From Bacteroidota bacterium (GTDB lineage Bacteria > Bacteroidota > Bacteroidia > Chitinophagales > Chitinophagaceae), in contig JAFDYF010000051.1 of assembly GCA_018267575.1 (NCBI GenBank), forward strand, positions 1-64,000: a stretch of 64,000 nt of DNA. Reading direction: 5' to 3'. This document shows, piece by piece, positions 9,022 to 18,368 of the stretch (its first letter is position 1; each line of letters opens with the position of its first letter). A program made the position numbers and the translations under genes. The notes beneath the pieces were generated by a model. That model did not search any database. It was not told where the DNA came from and saw nothing but the letters and a program-made list of their open reading frames with translations.

Positions 9022-10449
9022 ATGAAACCTACTTGGAGCAGGCGTGATTTTTTAAAAAACACCAGCGGTGCTACCTTGGCAGCGTTGGCAGCAGGAGCGC
9101 CCATCAGCAGTTTCCTATCTTCCTGCAATGGAAATAAAATTCAATCCAGGGCAGATACCGTTATCCTACTTTGGATGGCAGGAGGCATGGCACATACTGA
9201 TACGTTCGATCCCAAAAAATATACAGCTTTCGAAAAAGGCTTGGATGCCAACAAGGTGCTCAGCACCTTTAAGCCTGTGCCTACGGCGTTGGATCATATT
9301 TATTTTTCAGAAGGTCTCGAGTCTATTGGCAAGGTTTTAAACAGAGGAACGGCAATCCGCTCATATGTTGCGGCTGACTTGGGTCATATCCTTCATTCGC
9401 GCCACCAATATCATTGGCATACCTGTTATGAACCGCCTCAATCCGTAGCTGCACCGCATATTGGCTCATGGATTGCCAAGGAGTTGGGACCAAAGAATCC
9501 CGTGATTCCTGCATTCATTGATATTGGTCAGCGTTTTGATATTGGAGAGGGTGAGGAATTGAAAGCATTTCATACCGCTGGGTTCTTGGGTAATGAATAT
9601 GGGCCTTTTATGATTCCCGACCCAAGTGAGGGATTGGAATCTGTTCGCCCGCCAGAAGGCATGTCTGCCAAAAGATTTGAAAAGCGCAATCAATTATACA
9701 ACGAACTTATTGCCAATGGTCCGGTCGGCGAATTTGGAAGTGATTATCAAAAGGAGTCGCTGAAAAAATCGATGGAGCAAGCTTATATATTATTAAACTC
9801 ACCAGAGGCGCAAGCTTTTGATCTCACCAAAGAGCCAAAAGAAAGCTATGATATTTATAATACTGGCAAATTTGGACTGGGCTGTCTGATGGCCAAAAGG
9901 CTTACTGAACAAGGCGCACGATTTATTAGTGTCACCACGGGCTATGAACCTTTCAAAGGTTGGGATACTCACGAGAATGGCTATACGCGTTTGATCGATA
10001 TGAAAAAGCAGATAGATGGCCCCGTGGCGCAGTTAATAAAAGATTTGGAAAAAACAGGGCATCTCGATCGTACTATGGTGATATTGGCAAGCGAGTTTAG
10101 CAGGGATATGATGGTGGAAGGACGGCCTGGTGCTAAGGTTCAAGAGCAGGTGCAACAGCCTGATGTGATCATGGATATCAAGAATTATGGTATGCACCGA
10201 CATTTTACCGATGGCTGTTCAATCCTGATGTTTGGCGGCGGTATCAGAAAAGGCTATGTATATGGCAAAACGGCAGATGAACGACCTTGTAAAACCATCG
10301 AAAAACCAATCCATATCGATAAAATACATCAAACCATTTATCATGCACTTGGCATAGCAGAGGATACGCATTATACTATTGAAAAGCGTCCATTCTATAC
10401 CACACCAGATGGATTGGGGAAACCTGAAATGGAACTTTTTGGCACCTGA
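9022..10449 (+). CDS. DUF1501 family protein, Tat-exported
   Basis: A 475-residue protein of the alkaline-phosphatase/sulfatase-like superfamily (DUF1501). I choose ATG 9022 rather than the upstream TTG at 8992 because it places the twin-arginine signal SRRDFLK at residues 6-12. After the signal region the sequence has SCNG, so a lipid-anchored form is possible. Family landmarks are ILLWMAGGMAHTDTFDPK near the N-terminus, GWDTHENGY and ASEFSRD. Most family members follow a DUF1549/DUF1553 gene, as here (103 bases downstream), and are thought to act with it. The biochemical role is unknown. It is complete and shows no damage. Confidence 0.9.
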   Translation: MKPTWSRRDFLKNTSGATLAALAAGAPISSFLSSCNGNKIQSRADTVILLWMAGGMAHTDTFDPKKYTAFEKGLDANKVLSTFKPVPTALDHIYFSEGLESIGKVLNRGTAIRSYVAADLGHILHSRHQYHWHTCYEPPQSVAAPHIGSWIAKELGPKNPVIPAFIDIGQRFDIGEGEELKAFHTAGFLGNEYGPFMIPDPSEGLESVRPPEGMSAKRFEKRNQLYNELIANGPVGEFGSDYQKESLKKSMEQAYILLNSPEAQAFDLTKEPKESYDIYNTGKFGLGCLMAKRLTEQGARFISVTTGYEPFKGWDTHENGYTRLIDMKKQIDGPVAQLIKDLEKTGHLDRTMVILASEFSRDMMVEGRPGAKVQEQVQQPDVIMDIKNYGMHRHFTDGCSILMFGGGIRKGYVYGKTADERPCKTIEKPIHIDKIHQTIYHALGIAEDTHYTIEKRPFYTTPDGLGKPEMELFGT

Positions 10450-10807
10450 CGAATGTCCCCCTACTGAGTATTACTATTACGAAGAAGAGATATCCACTTT
10501 GTTTTAGGCCTTTATATCTCCTAGTTATTTTTTATATCTTTCCAATATAAAAATATCGGAAACAGTAAATTCTTTCGGTTTCCTTTTGCAAGATAGTACA
10601 GGATGCATAAAACAGAGCAAATCTCTAAATTGCTTTGTCAGAAACCGATAATATCGAGCTGTTCGTGTCTCTAATTTGTTGGGTACTATTCATTTTAAAA
10701 TTGCCAGCCATGCTTGAAAAAAGGAAGACCTGTCAGCTACAGGCAAAAAAGCAGCTTGTTTTCTTTCCGCCCTATAGTTTTCATCTTTTTTCTCTTCAAT
10801 ACTTGGC
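10450..10807. other. Intergenic spacer with the second shared 20-base motif
   Basis: A 358-base AT-rich gap without a convincing gene. It contains TGCAAGATAGTACAGGATGC at 10587-10606, the partner of the motif at 6293. No strong terminator hairpin follows the DUF1501 gene. A frame from 10714 overlaps the next gene and is not supported. Confidence 0.6.
10587..10606. repeat. 20-base motif, second copy
   Basis: TGCAAGATAGTACAGGATGC, 19 of 20 bases identical to 6293-6312. It lies 202 bases before the FG-GAP/VCBS lipoprotein gene, in the same orientation as the first copy. Confidence 0.55.
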
Positions 10808-11947
10808 ATGAAGAAACGGGTCATCATTCTTGCAGGTTTGGTTGTTTGGGCAATTTTATCTTGTCATCCAATTACCGTACTAAAATTCCGAAAGCAATTG
10901 ATTGCTTCCGAAAGTTTTGAATCGGTTGGCGTATTCGATGTCAATGGGGATCATCATTTGGATATTGTATCTGGTTCTTATTGGTATGAAGGGCCTGATT
11001 TTTTGAATAGACATTTTATTGGTCCGGTTAAAAGAGTAGGAGAGTACTATGATGATTTTTCAACCATCCCAATGGATGTGAACGGCGATGGTAAAATGGA
11101 TTTTATTACGGGTGGCTGGTTTGATGGTACATTACGTTGGCGCGAAAACCCTGGTAATGATACTGAATGGCCATTACATGATATTGCTGTTACTGGAAAT
11201 ATTGAAACCACGAGGGCTTGGGATATTGATGGCGATGGATTTGAAGAAATTGTCCCCAACACACCGGGGAAACCACTTGCTTATTTTACCTTACTGAAAG
11301 ATAAGGATGGCAAAGCGAAAGGCCAGTTTTCACGTATACAAGTAGCCGAAAAGCAGAGGCATGGTTTGGGCTTTGGCGATATCAATGGGGATGGGAGAGG
11401 TGATTTTATCGTTTCCGATGGTTGGATAGAAGCACCTGCCGATCGGGCAAACCAGCCTTGGGTAAAGCATGGCGGTTTTGATTTGGGCGATGCCAGCGTA
11501 CCCATCATTGTTGCCGATGTGAACCATGACGGGTTTAACGATCTGATCGTTGGTCAAGCGCATGGTTATGGACTTGATTGGTACGAACAAAAACGTGATG
11601 GGAAATCCATCAAGTTTGTAAAACATCCCATCGATCCCAATAACTCACAGTATCATACCATGGCCTGGGTAGATTTGGATAATGATGGACAAATGGAATT
11701 GATTACAGGAAAACGGTATCGGGCACATAATGGACATGACCCCGGCGCCAATGACAACTATGGGCTATATTATTTTAAATGGAACGGTGAGTCCTTTACC
11801 AAAAATCCCATCAGCTATGGGTCTTTTGGTAAGGCAAAGGGAACGGGTTTGTATTTTTCGGTGGCAGATTTGCACAACACGGGGAGAAAAGATATAGTGG
11901 TGGCGGGTAAAGATGGGCTTTATGTATTTAATAATGAGGTGCCTTAG
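10808..11947 (+). CDS. FG-GAP/VCBS repeat lipoprotein
   Basis: A 379-residue exported protein. The N-terminus is a lipoprotein signal ending AILSC (Cys19). The body is a seven-bladed-propeller type repeat protein: calcium-binding loops of the form D-x-N/D-G-D are repeated throughout (FDVNGDHH, MDVNGDGKMD, WDIDGDGFEE, GDINGDGRGD, ADVNHDGFND, VDLDNDGQME). FG-GAP/VCBS propellers bind ligands or partner proteins and are not usually catalysts. Lying between DUF1501 and a cytochrome propeller, it may be a carbohydrate-binding or scaffold part of the envelope complex (inference). The product is full length. Confidence 0.88.
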   Translation: MKKRVIILAGLVVWAILSCHPITVLKFRKQLIASESFESVGVFDVNGDHHLDIVSGSYWYEGPDFLNRHFIGPVKRVGEYYDDFSTIPMDVNGDGKMDFITGGWFDGTLRWRENPGNDTEWPLHDIAVTGNIETTRAWDIDGDGFEEIVPNTPGKPLAYFTLLKDKDGKAKGQFSRIQVAEKQRHGLGFGDINGDGRGDFIVSDGWIEAPADRANQPWVKHGGFDLGDASVPIIVADVNHDGFNDLIVGQAHGYGLDWYEQKRDGKSIKFVKHPIDPNNSQYHTMAWVDLDNDGQMELITGKRYRAHNGHDPGANDNYGLYYFKWNGESFTKNPISYGSFGKAKGTGLYFSVADLHNTGRKDIVVAGKDGLYVFNNEVP

Positions 11948-12036
11948 TAGGGATCAATAAATTTTGGATCACAGTTTTAAATAATGGAAGTCCACATTAA
12001 CTTTCATGCGATTTAATTGAAAATAAAACAAGACTT

Positions 12037-14718
12037 ATGATGATGAACAACCCCAAACATTACCTGAAATTGTTTTTTGCCTTTTTACTGATGGCGGCTG
12101 TTTCCTGTACCAACAAAAATGGTTCTGATACAAAAGCGTCTTTAGACCCCAAAGTGGCTAAACTAAAATTGCCCGAAGGTTTCCATGCCGACCATTTGTA
12201 TAGCCCAGGGTTGAATGACCAAGGCTCTTGGGTGGCCATGACCTTTGATGATAAAGGAAGGATGATTGCTTCCGATCAGTATGGCAACTTGTATCGTCTC
12301 ACCATTCCTCCCATTGGTGCAGATACGGCTACTAACAAAATAAAAGTGGAGCCCTTGATTGTTAAAAAAATCGGGGATACCGCAAAAATAAAAATGGGGT
12401 TTGCGCATGGATTGCTTTTTGCATTCAATAGCCTGTATGTGATGGTGAACGATGAAGGGGACACGGCAAAATCGCAACACAGTGGGCTTTACCGTTTGGA
12501 AGATACAAATGGCGATGACCAATTTGATAAAGTAACTCTTTTGAAATCCTTGAATGGCAATGGGGAGCATGGTCCGCATAGTATTGTATTATCGCCGGAT
12601 AAAAAATCCATTTATGTGATTGCAGGAAATATGACACAGATCCCAAAGATGGATGTGTATAAAGCACCACCACCCGCTTGGTATATTGATAACCTCATGC
12701 CATTGATCCGGGATCCAAACGGTCATGATAACGGGGTGGATGCCCATGGTGGTTGGATTGCTCATTTGCAGCCCGATGGCACTCATTGGGAGTTGATTGC
12801 AAATGGCTTCCGCAATCCTTTTGATCTTTGCTTCAACGATGCTGGTGATATGTTTACTTGGGATTCTGATATGGAATGGGATTTCGGTCTTCCTTGGTAT
12901 CGCCCCATTCGTATTTGTCAAGTGAGTAGTGGAGCTGAATTTGGTTGGAGACCGGGAACGGATAAATGGTCTCCTTCTTTCCCCGATAATCTGCCCCCTA
13001 CCTTAAATATAGGTCAGGGATCGCCAACCAGTTTTTTTAATGGACATAATGCCCATTTCCCAGAAAAATATAGAAAATCATTGTTTGCTTTTGATTGGAG
13101 CTTTGGTATTATCTATGCCATTCAGCCCGAGGCCGATGGCGCAAGTTATAAAACCAAAGGGGAAGAATTTGTATCCGGTTCTCCATTGCCGTTGACCGAC
13201 GGGCAGATAGGACCTGATGGGGCACTTTATTTTCTTACCGGTGGTCGGAGATTAGAGTCAGACCTCTACCGTGTTTATTATGGAGACAATTCAGGCAATA
13301 CAGAATCTCTTGCAGCGGTGGAACTGAACGAAAGCCAAAAAACCCGCAGAAAATTGGAAGAATATCAAGGTGAACCTAAAGCGGGTGCTATTGATTTCGC
13401 ATGGCCTTATCTGAAAAGTGAAGACCGCTTTATCCGTTTTGCGGCTAGGATTGCGGTTGAGAACCAACCAGTGAGCGAATGGAAGGAAAAAGCACTGAAT
13501 GAAAAGGACCCTGTGACCCTTACACAAGCGATGTTGGCATTGGCAAGGCAAGGAAAGCCTGATATGAGAGACAAGGCTCTTCTAGCACTAACAGCTGTTG
13601 ATTTTGCAAAACTGTCTGCATCACAGCAGATTGATTTGACCCGTGCTTTTGAATTACTGATCGCTCGTTTGGGAATGCCCGGTAAGGAAGCCAAGGAAAA
13701 AGTTGCGGCTTATTTGAATCCTTATTTCCCTGCAAGTTCGAATGAGCTTAACCGTGAATTGGTAAAAGTATTGGTATATATAGATGCGCCTCAGTCAGTG
13801 GAAAAAACAATGGCGCTACTCAATACGGCAAAGGACGATAGTACTACCAATCAGAATGCATTGACCAATTCTTCTGACTTGATTATGCGCAATCCTCAAT
13901 ATGGGATGGACATTGCGGGGATGCTCTCCAAAGTGCCACCACAGCAACAAACTTTTTATGCGGTTGTTTTGAGCCAGGCAAAAAATGGATGGACCCCCGA
14001 GCTTCGAGAAAAATATTTCAAATGGTTCTATACTGCCTTTGGTTATAAAGGTGGTCATAGTTTTGTTGGCTTTATTGATTTGGCCAGAAAGAATGCGTTG
14101 AAGAATGTTCCTAAGGATAAATTTGCTTACTACAATACCATTTCAGGTGATTCGATCGTGTCTATATCAGGAACTGATTTGACCAAAACTAGCCAGCAAC
14201 CAAAAGGACCAGGCAGGGATTGGGAAATTGATTCTGCCATGAAGTATGTGGATAGCGGAATGGTAAACCGCGATTTCGAAAATGGTAAAGCCATGTTTGC
14301 CGCTTCGCTTTGTATTTCCTGTCATACCATGCGTGGCGAGGGTGGGGTAGCTGGGCCAGACCTAACGCAATTGGGCACACGCTTTTCCTATCATGATATG
14401 TTGGAGTCGATCATAGACCCGAGCAAAACGATATCGGACCAGTTTGGTTCTACCGTGTTTAATTTAAAAGCTGGAGGCTCCATCGTGGGAAGGATCATCA
14501 GTCAGGACGGTGATAAATATGTGATTTCGCAAAACCCATTTGCGCCAAGAGTTACACGTGATGTGTTGAAAAAAGATGTTGCAAGCACACGTATTTCTGA
14601 AATATCACCGATGTTGCCGGGTTTGATCAATCGCCTGAACCCAGAAGAACTGAAGAACTTGCTTGCCTATTTAAAAGCAGGTGGTGATCCGAACAATGAG
14701 ATTTTTAAAAAGAAATAA
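12037..14718 (+). CDS. Beta-propeller dehydrogenase-like lipoprotein with HEAT region and C-terminal cytochrome c
   Basis: An 893-residue lipoprotein (signal ending AAVSC, Cys24). Residues about 45-415 resemble the soluble glucose dehydrogenase/PQQ-type six-bladed propeller in membrane-bound dehydrogenase-like proteins (KLPEGFHADHLY, NGFRNPFDLCFN, WRPGTDKW). Residues about 440-700 are helical and HEAT-like. The C-terminus is a heme-binding domain with CISCH at 759-763 and PDLTQLGTR. This layout is known from Planctomycetes and Bacteroidota. PQQ use is unproven. It is likely an electron donor or acceptor partner for other proteins of the block in the periplasm or on the outer membrane. Three consecutive ATG codons begin the gene. 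Confidence 0.88.
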   Translation: MMMNNPKHYLKLFFAFLLMAAVSCTNKNGSDTKASLDPKVAKLKLPEGFHADHLYSPGLNDQGSWVAMTFDDKGRMIASDQYGNLYRLTIPPIGADTATNKIKVEPLIVKKIGDTAKIKMGFAHGLLFAFNSLYVMVNDEGDTAKSQHSGLYRLEDTNGDDQFDKVTLLKSLNGNGEHGPHSIVLSPDKKSIYVIAGNMTQIPKMDVYKAPPPAWYIDNLMPLIRDPNGHDNGVDAHGGWIAHLQPDGTHWELIANGFRNPFDLCFNDAGDMFTWDSDMEWDFGLPWYRPIRICQVSSGAEFGWRPGTDKWSPSFPDNLPPTLNIGQGSPTSFFNGHNAHFPEKYRKSLFAFDWSFGIIYAIQPEADGASYKTKGEEFVSGSPLPLTDGQIGPDGALYFLTGGRRLESDLYRVYYGDNSGNTESLAAVELNESQKTRRKLEEYQGEPKAGAIDFAWPYLKSEDRFIRFAARIAVENQPVSEWKEKALNEKDPVTLTQAMLALARQGKPDMRDKALLALTAVDFAKLSASQQIDLTRAFELLIARLGMPGKEAKEKVAAYLNPYFPASSNELNRELVKVLVYIDAPQSVEKTMALLNTAKDDSTTNQNALTNSSDLIMRNPQYGMDIAGMLSKVPPQQQTFYAVVLSQAKNGWTPELREKYFKWFYTAFGYKGGHSFVGFIDLARKNALKNVPKDKFAYYNTISGDSIVSISGTDLTKTSQQPKGPGRDWEIDSAMKYVDSGMVNRDFENGKAMFAASLCISCHTMRGEGGVAGPDLTQLGTRFSYHDMLESIIDPSKTISDQFGSTVFNLKAGGSIVGRIISQDGDKYVISQNPFAPRVTRDVLKKDVASTRISEISPMLPGLINRLNPEELKNLLAYLKAGGDPNNEIFKKK

Positions 14719-14732
14719 AACCAGATGACATA

Positions 14733-14770
14733 AATAGTGAAAGGTGAACTTCTATTCGCCTTTCACTATT
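14733..14770. terminator. Hairpin between the cytochrome lipoprotein and DUF4432 genes
   Basis: Arms AATAGTGAAAGGTGAA (14733-14748) and TTCGCCTTTCACTATT (14755-14770) pair over 16 bases with one G-T style mismatch and a 6-base loop. No long T run follows, so it may attenuate or stabilise rather than terminate. The right arm continues as a period-7 tract (TCACTAT TCACTTT). Confidence 0.5.
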
Positions 14771-14800
14771 CACTTTAAAAAGCAAGCCCTCATTAGCATC

Positions 14801-15826
14801 ATGAACCAAGAACCCTGGCATAATAAAATTTCAAACCCAGCACAATTAGGTGGGATTGAAACGTCAGTACTTGATAATGGGGCTGGCCGAGGAGTTAGAG
14901 TGGTCTGGGTAAATACGGGTACAGGTCTCCGTTATAAACTAGTATTGGATAGGGCAATGGATATTGCGGATGCATTTTTTAACCAGCATAGTTTGGCTTG
15001 GTTGAGCCATCTGGGAATTACAACTCCTCAACCCATATCAGATAAAGGGATTGATTGGATCAAAACCTTTGGGGGCGGCATGTTGGTGACCTGTGGTCTC
15101 GATCATATTGGAGGACCAGAAGCGGATTCATTTGGTGAACGGGGGCTTCATGGTGCTATCAGTAATACAGCAGCCGAGATAGAATCGATCATACAACCCG
15201 ATCCATTATCGGGAAAGATGGAAATGAGCATCACGGGTATCATGAAGCAATCGCAGCCATTGGGTACAAGGCTTGAACTGAGAAGAACCATTTCAGGTAC
15301 ACTTGGACTAGCCTCCATAAAAATTCATGATGAAGTGATTAACCGGGGAAATACAAAAGCGCCCCATATGCTGCTTTATCATTTTAATTTCGGTTGGCCC
15401 TTGGTGGATGAAGGCACCGAAATTTTATGGGACGGTAATTGGACACCAAGAGAATCTGGAGAAAAGAATAAAATATTCAAGCAAGGGAATGATTTTCATA
15501 AATGTCTTGCGCCATTGGATGACCATAGTGGGGGTGGGGAAGAGGCAGTATTCATTGATGCGCAGGCTAATGCTGCTGGTGAATGCGAGTGTGGTTTGCG
15601 CAATGATAAATTGGGATTATCGCTTGCCATCAAATTTCAAAAAAAGCAATTGCCTTGGTTGACCAATTGGCAACATTTCGGTAAGGGGGAATATGTAATC
15701 GGATTGGAACCCGGCACAAACCCACCAATCGGTCAGGCAAAAGCTAGAGCTAGCAATGAATTATTGTTTTTAGAACCGGGGGAGAAAAAGGTTTATGATA
15801 TTGAGCTGAGGGTTGGGAATTGGTAG
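14801..15826 (+). CDS. DUF4432 family aldose 1-epimerase-like protein
   Basis: A 341-residue cytosolic protein with the galactose-mutarotase beta-sandwich fold (DUF4432). The upstream TTG frame from 14744 is only a spacer hairpin, so I use ATG 14801 (MNQEPWHNKI). Family landmarks are LDRAMDIADAFF near residue 50, GGGMLVTCGLDHIGGP near 105, HMLLYHFNFGWPL with likely sugar-contacting His residues, and GLEPGTNPPIGQ near the C-terminus. Relatives epimerise or isomerise free aldoses or keto-sugars; the exact reaction is not established for the family. It begins the cytosolic half of the block: epimerase-like, cupin, TIM barrel and Gfo/Idh enzymes in a row. Confidence 0.85.
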   Translation: MNQEPWHNKISNPAQLGGIETSVLDNGAGRGVRVVWVNTGTGLRYKLVLDRAMDIADAFFNQHSLAWLSHLGITTPQPISDKGIDWIKTFGGGMLVTCGLDHIGGPEADSFGERGLHGAISNTAAEIESIIQPDPLSGKMEMSITGIMKQSQPLGTRLELRRTISGTLGLASIKIHDEVINRGNTKAPHMLLYHFNFGWPLVDEGTEILWDGNWTPRESGEKNKIFKQGNDFHKCLAPLDDHSGGGEEAVFIDAQANAAGECECGLRNDKLGLSLAIKFQKKQLPWLTNWQHFGKGEYVIGLEPGTNPPIGQAKARASNELLFLEPGEKKVYDIELRVGNW

Positions 15827-15927
15827 TTTGGAATTGGGACTTGTTGTTTTGATTTTATATTTAAATGGAGATTAAGAAGGGGTATTAATACTGGCCAACG
15901 ATAAACTTAAAAATAAAATTCTCAGAA

Positions 15928-17139
15928 ATGTATACATCTAGCATTGCTGCCAAAGCCCTTGAACAAGGAAAAGGGATCCTGCGTTTAGCACCCACCTGGG
16001 TACCCCGTTCATTTTGTGTGCCGGGAAGGAGGATTAAATTGCATCCAGATGATTATTATGTATTGGGTGGCCAACGGGGAGGTATAGACGAAAGATGGTT
16101 TTCTTCCACCACGCCTGCCAAAAACGGGCCGCTTACGGGGGAGAATGAAGGATTGAGCCCCATTGTTTTTAACGATAATGGAAAAGAAATACAAATACTC
16201 TTAAGGGATGCAGTTGATGAACTAAAAGGCGAATTGATTGGCGCCCGTTTATGGAACGAGCATAAAAGCTGGCCCATGTATTCCAAGTTTTTTGACAACA
16301 TGGGGCCGCTGCCACACCATATCCATCACAATGATGAGAAAGCGGCATTGATTGGCCAAAAGGGCAAACCCGAAGCTTATTATTTCCCTCCGCAGGTAAA
16401 TAACCACGGCGGCGATTTTCCCTATACATTTATGGGCATTGCTCCCGGTACTACTAGGGATCAAATACGTGAGTGCTTGGTCAATTTTACCAAGGGCGAT
16501 AATAAGATTACCAGTTACTCGCAAGCCTATCGCTTGGATCCCGGCACGGGTTGGGATGTGCCACCAGGCCTGCTGCATGCACCAGGCAGTATGTGCACGT
16601 ACGAACCACAAAAAGCATCCGATGTTTTTGCGATGTACCAATCCTTGGTGAATGAAGCCATCATTCCAGAAGAATTATTATGGAACGGTACACCCAAAGA
16701 AAGTATCGGTGATTATGAAGCTTTGCTGGATGTGATCGATTGGGAATTGAACTTAGATCCCAATATGATGCAGCACCGTTTCATGTCACCTAAGCCCGTG
16801 AGACCTTTAGATCAAATGAAAGCACAGGGCTATATTGAAAATTGGATTTGCTATAAATCTGAATCCTTTGGTGCAAAAGAACTGACTGTATTGCCCGGTG
16901 CGACTGTTACTATTAAAGACAGTGCAGCCTATGGTATGATCATGATGCAAGGGCACGGCAAAATGGGTGTATGGGATATTGAAACACCCTCATTGATCCG
17001 TTATGGACAATTGACCAACGATGAATTTTTTGTGTGTGAATCGGCCGCCAAGGAAGGAGTAAAAATTGTAAATTTATCAACCACGGACCCAATTGTGATG
17101 CTGAAACATTTTGGGCCGAAAAACCCGGATATGGCATAG
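15928..17139 (+). CDS. Class I phosphomannose isomerase-like cupin protein
   Basis: A 403-residue cytosolic two-cupin protein. A metal-binding signature is visible in LPHHIHHND with several His, followed by a Glu in KPEAYYF; this fits the zinc site of mannose-6-phosphate isomerase-type cupins. A further motif, DVPPGLLHAPGS, matches the second half of the site. True ManA proteins isomerise mannose-6-phosphate and fructose-6-phosphate, but this branch lacks close overall similarity and its substrate is unknown. It lies 101 bases after the DUF4432 gene and 94 bases before a TIM-barrel isomerase gene, suggesting successive steps on one sugar. Confidence 0.8.
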   Translation: MYTSSIAAKALEQGKGILRLAPTWVPRSFCVPGRRIKLHPDDYYVLGGQRGGIDERWFSSTTPAKNGPLTGENEGLSPIVFNDNGKEIQILLRDAVDELKGELIGARLWNEHKSWPMYSKFFDNMGPLPHHIHHNDEKAALIGQKGKPEAYYFPPQVNNHGGDFPYTFMGIAPGTTRDQIRECLVNFTKGDNKITSYSQAYRLDPGTGWDVPPGLLHAPGSMCTYEPQKASDVFAMYQSLVNEAIIPEELLWNGTPKESIGDYEALLDVIDWELNLDPNMMQHRFMSPKPVRPLDQMKAQGYIENWICYKSESFGAKELTVLPGATVTIKDSAAYGMIMMQGHGKMGVWDIETPSLIRYGQLTNDEFFVCESAAKEGVKIVNLSTTDPIVMLKHFGPKNPDMA

Positions 17140-17212
17140 GGAAGGTAGAAGGTTTAGGGTTTAAGGCATAAAGAAGACCCTACACCCCAAACCTTATACC
17201 TCACACCTTTCA
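17140..17212. repeat. Period-7 tract that folds into a hairpin
   Basis: The spacer after the cupin gene consists of 7-base units on one arm (AAGGTAG AAGGTTT AGGGTTT AAGGCAT) and complementary units on the other (CCCCAAA CCTTATA CCTCACA CCTTTCA). AAGGTTTAGGGT at 17149-17160 pairs with ACCCCAAACCTT at 17184-17195 with one mismatch. Confidence 0.7.
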
Positions 17213-17233
17213 TTAATGCACTAAACACTTTTT

Positions 17234-18262
17234 ATGAACAATAATTATCCAAAACTCCACAATGCCACCTGGCCTGGCATTGTAGGCAAAGGTCCTGATT
17301 CGGAGCCTGTCATTTCGTTTGATACCATGTTGGAAAAAACAGCTGCCGCCGAAGTGAATGGGATAAAATTTGATGGTATCGATATCGGTCTTTTTGACCC
17401 GCATATCGATCTGGACATGAGCGATGATGGCATCAAAAAACTCGCTGATAAAGTTTCTTCATTGAACTTGGAAATTGGTTCCTTGGTGGCGCCCATCTGG
17501 GGTGGTCCTGCCATGGGCAGTAAAGAAGAGCGGGAGGTGTTTGTGGATATGGTGCGCAAAGCTTCCCGCTTTGGAAAAAAATTACGTGAGTTGGGGGTTC
17601 GTCCCAATGGAGTGGTTCGTATCGACTCTGCGAGCAAGCCTGAACTCTGGGCCAAAGATCCCGTCAACAATACCAAACTGATTGCAGCTACTTTTCGCGA
17701 AGCTTGCGATGTGGCTGCCGAGTATGGCGAAAGACTTGCCGCCGAAGGCGAAATTTGTTGGGGTGGCATGCACAGTTGGAAAGCAATGATCGATACCTTG
17801 GAAGCGGTGGACAGAAAAAATATCGGATTCCAGGCCGACATGGCGCATACTTTATTATACCTACTCGGCACGAATAGTCCGGAAGATAGGATACTGCCAA
17901 AAGATTTCGATTGGAAAGATCGTGCAACCTTGGAACAAGGATTGAAAAAATTGACGGATGCCTTGCGTCCATGGACCATCGATTTTCATGTTGCACAAAA
18001 TGATGGTACTGTTTTCGGTTCAGGATCTCATGATAAAACCGGCCGCCATTGTCAGGCATTGGATCCCAATGGAAAATTGGATATTGCCCATGATGCTGGC
18101 TATTGGTTGCGAAATGAAAAAGGCGAATTGACAAAAGCGTTTAGGCATATCTGTTGGGATGGTTGCATGTTCCCCAATGAAGTGATGATGAAGCAACAGA
18201 CCTGGAACGATATCCTAGGCGTGATGATCAAAGTGCGTGAACAGCATGGATGGAAAGAGTAG
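17234..18262 (+). CDS. Sugar phosphate isomerase/epimerase-like TIM barrel (cytosolic)
   Basis: A 342-residue AP-endonuclease-2-type TIM barrel without signal peptide, longer than the typical 280-residue member. Probable metal ligands are Glu in [10 protein letters not shown], Asp in QADMAHT, His in IDFHVAQND and an acidic residue in CWDGCMFPN. Members of this superfamily isomerise or epimerise ketoses, keto-glycosides and inositols. Being next to a Gfo/Idh oxidoreductase it may act on an oxidised sugar. The opposite strand carries a 244-codon open frame that I regard as a shadow. It is followed by a 106-base spacer with CTCTGTG-type repeats. Confidence 0.85.
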   Translation: MNNNYPKLHNATWPGIVGKGPDSEPVISFDTMLEKTAAAEVNGIKFDGIDIGLFDPHIDLDMSDDGIKKLADKVSSLNLEIGSLVAPIWGGPAMGSKEEREVFVDMVRKASRFGKKLRELGVRPNGVVRIDSASKPELWAKDPVNNTKLIAATFREACDVAAEYGERLAAEGEICWGGMHSWKAMIDTLEAVDRKNIGFQADMAHTLLYLLGTNSPEDRILPKDFDWKDRATLEQGLKKLTDALRPWTIDFHVAQNDGTVFGSGSHDKTGRHCQALDPNGKLDIAHDAGYWLRNEKGELTKAFRHICWDGCMFPNEVMMKQQTWNDILGVMIKVREQHGWKE

Positions 18263-18368
18263 GAAAAATCTTACAGAGAAACATTCTCTAAATTTTTCCC
18301 TTTAACCTCTGTGCATACCTCCGTCCCCTCTGTGGTAAAAAAGCAAATTGAAAATTTAAACTTTCCAT

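Noticed and set aside
14744-14800. Longer start (TTG) for the DUF4432 gene
   Set aside because: The extra codons cover a hairpin and period-7 spacer; the protein family begins at about ATG 14801.
17245-17979. 244-codon open frame on the minus strand
   Set aside because: It lies fully opposite the TIM-barrel isomerase gene, whose product has clear family motifs. The antisense product is Ser-rich, as expected for a shadow frame.
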